Made by a program: the position numbers and the translations under genes. A stretch of 34,535 nt of DNA from Acidimicrobiaceae bacterium (GTDB lineage: Bacteria; Actinomycetota; Acidimicrobiia; Acidimicrobiales; RAAP-2). Below the pieces are notes generated by a model. That model searched no databases and was not told the DNA's origin. It was given only the letters and a program-made list of their open reading frames with translations. Positions 33,978 to 34,535 of this stretch are shown here, piece by piece. The DNA lies in contig JANXXO010000038.1 in the NCBI GenBank assembly GCA_025350565.1, positions 1 to 34,535 on the forward strand, in the 5' to 3' direction. The first letter of the stretch is position 1, and every line of letters begins with the position of its first letter.

Positions 33978-33992
33978 ATAGTCCTTGACTAT
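33978..33992. promoter_or_regulatory. Palindrome at the dcd promoter
   Basis: ATAGTC-CTT-GACTAT is a perfect 6-bp inverted repeat with a 3-nt spacer. It overlaps the candidate dcd -10 (TATCGT, 33975-33980 on the minus strand) and could be an operator. Confidence 0.35.
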
Positions 33993-34034
33993 ATAGAGCA
34001 GAGTGCAGGCGGGAAGACGCCGAACTGTGCAGCA

Positions 34035-34190
34035 ATGGCTATGGCGCAAGATCAAAATACTGAGGATACAGAACTGAGGCATCGATTCGCTGGCATCAAA
34101 CGCAGGGCGCGGAGCTACACGTTTGGCGAAGTCGATTGGGCCGTACCTTACTCATTGACACAAATGAACGATGTCGAGGACGGAGCGTGA
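34035..34190 (+). CDS. Possible small protein, 51 aa
   Basis: An ATG-to-TGA frame beginning MAMAQDQNTEDTEL, with a basic middle (IKRRARSYTFGEVDW) and an acidic end (MNDVEDGA). The residue composition looks protein-like and the base composition is less GC-rich than its neighbours. There is no Shine-Dalgarno sequence and no -10 at leaderless spacing. It fills the otherwise empty gap between dcd and tRNA-Gly. It could be a remnant or a chance frame. Confidence 0.25.
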   Translation: MAMAQDQNTEDTELRHRFAGIKRRARSYTFGEVDWAVPYSLTQMNDVEDGA

Positions 34191-34246
34191 GCGAAATTTA
34201 CGACGATGGTAGCCAGTGACTGGGATCGAGTTAATATTGGGACCCC

Positions 34247-34320
34247 GCGGGCGTAGTTCAGCGGCAGAACATCAGCTTCCCAAGCTGAGAACGCGAGTTC
34301 GATTCTCGTCGCCCGCTCCA
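34247..34320 (+). tRNA. tRNA-Gly(CCC) with encoded CCA
   Basis: Acceptor GCGGGCG (34247-34253) pairs with CGCCCGC (34310-34316), discriminator is T34317 and CCA is at 34318-34320. Anticodon stem TCAGC/GCTGA encloses TTCCCAA, giving anticodon CCC. T-arm GCGAG/CTCGT with loop TTCGATT is normal. The 71-nt body is complete. Confidence 0.95.
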
Positions 34321-34321
34321 A

Positions 34322-34348
34322 GGCTTTTCGTCTGAAGCCCATTATTTT
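34322..34348 (+). terminator. Probable intrinsic terminator of tRNA-Gly
   Basis: GGCTT (34322-34326) and AAGCC (34335-34339) form a short hairpin directly after the tRNA, followed by CATTATTTT. This is the only hairpin with a T-rich tail in the window. Confidence 0.5.
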
Positions 34349-34404
34349 AGAGCAGTTTCGGGTAACCGCGGTTGTCCGATGTTGACCACTCAGTCCTTTG
34401 TGCA

Positions 34405-34444
34405 ACGCCCATTTGACGCCCGCGACGCCCACTTGACGCCCGCG
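34405..34444. repeat. 20-bp tandem repeat, two copies
   Basis: ACGCCCATTTGACGCCCGCG is followed immediately by a second copy with one T-to-C change. It lies 85 nt downstream of tRNA-Gly. The rest of 34349-34535 shows no gene I can support. Confidence 0.6.
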
Positions 34445-34535
34445 ATTCGAACTCGTTGCGGACACTTCTTTGGATTGGGTTCATGCGTTTACGATCTACG
34501 AATCGGAATTGCTGCTGGTTGATGTGACATTTCGC

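Noticed and set aside
34148..34465. Minus-strand open frame with the peptide RATRIELAFSAWEADVLPLN
   Set aside because: This peptide is the reverse-strand translation of the tRNA-Gly gene, a well-known spurious annotation. The frame covers the tRNA and its terminator.
1..34535. CRISPR array, prophage, insertion sequence or toxin-antitoxin module
   Set aside because: No regularly spaced repeats, transposase, integrase or small paired toxin genes were seen. The only repeats are the ATTGGT element and the two-copy 20-bp repeat.

Overview
The window is about 34.5 kb of high-GC, very tightly packed chromosomal DNA. It looks like core genome of an actinobacterium. The evidence is the dnaK-grpE-dnaJ-hspR order with a MerR-type HspR, a Mycobacterium-like dCTP deaminase, a separate PurS/PurQ/PurL, an EtfD-like membrane Fe-S protein, many GTG starts and apparently leaderless genes. 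A deep lineage such as Acidimicrobiia is my guess, not something the sequence proves. No phage, insertion sequence, CRISPR array or toxin cassette is visible.

Layout. 1-141: end of tRNA-Asp and a complete tRNA-Phe, followed by a long hairpin. 164-1600: a small hypothetical protein (-) and a serine hydrolase (+). 1611-13599: a nucleotide-synthesis block. On the minus strand, in transcription order, it runs purA-purD-purB-purC-purS-purQ-purL, then purF-purM-pyrE, with a plus-strand PHP phosphoesterase gene between purL and purF. Most junctions are 4-nt ATGA/GTGA overlaps. 13652-16652: a secreted beta-propeller protein, a TauE/SafE permease and a DUF1275 membrane protein. 16731-22653: a minus-strand unit with a fumarylacetoacetate-hydrolase-family enzyme and a branched-chain-amino-acid-type ABC importer (binding protein, LivH, a LivM-LivG fusion, LivF). 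It is divergent from a GntR/FadR regulator (22841-23551). 23569-28429: L-asparaginase and the HspR-controlled chaperone operon. 28624-29379: phosphoglycerate mutase. 29380-31140: PII protein and ammonium transporter behind a GlnR-like site. 31274-33965: EtfD-like Fe-S protein and dCTP deaminase. 34247-34320: tRNA-Gly(CCC) with a terminator and a 20-bp tandem repeat.

How the parts work together. The pur genes here encode most steps from PRPP to IMP and the first step of AMP synthesis; purN, purH and purE/K are not in the window. The FAH-family enzyme, ABC importer and GntR regulator read as one uptake-plus-catabolism system for an unidentified substrate. They share a well-formed promoter, a 12-bp palindrome at the expected transcription start, and a repeated ATTGGT element. 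PII and Amt form a nitrogen-sensing pair.

Most notable signals: (1) five genes with a TANNNT hexamer exactly 6 nt before the start codon, implying leaderless transcripts; (2) the operator architecture between the FAH gene and gntR; (3) a GlnR-like double box upstream of amt; (4) a degenerate HAIR site inside the dnaK promoter; (5) the LivM-LivG fusion; (6) a tRNA-Phe with A instead of T at position 54. I saw no clearly new defence or mobile system.
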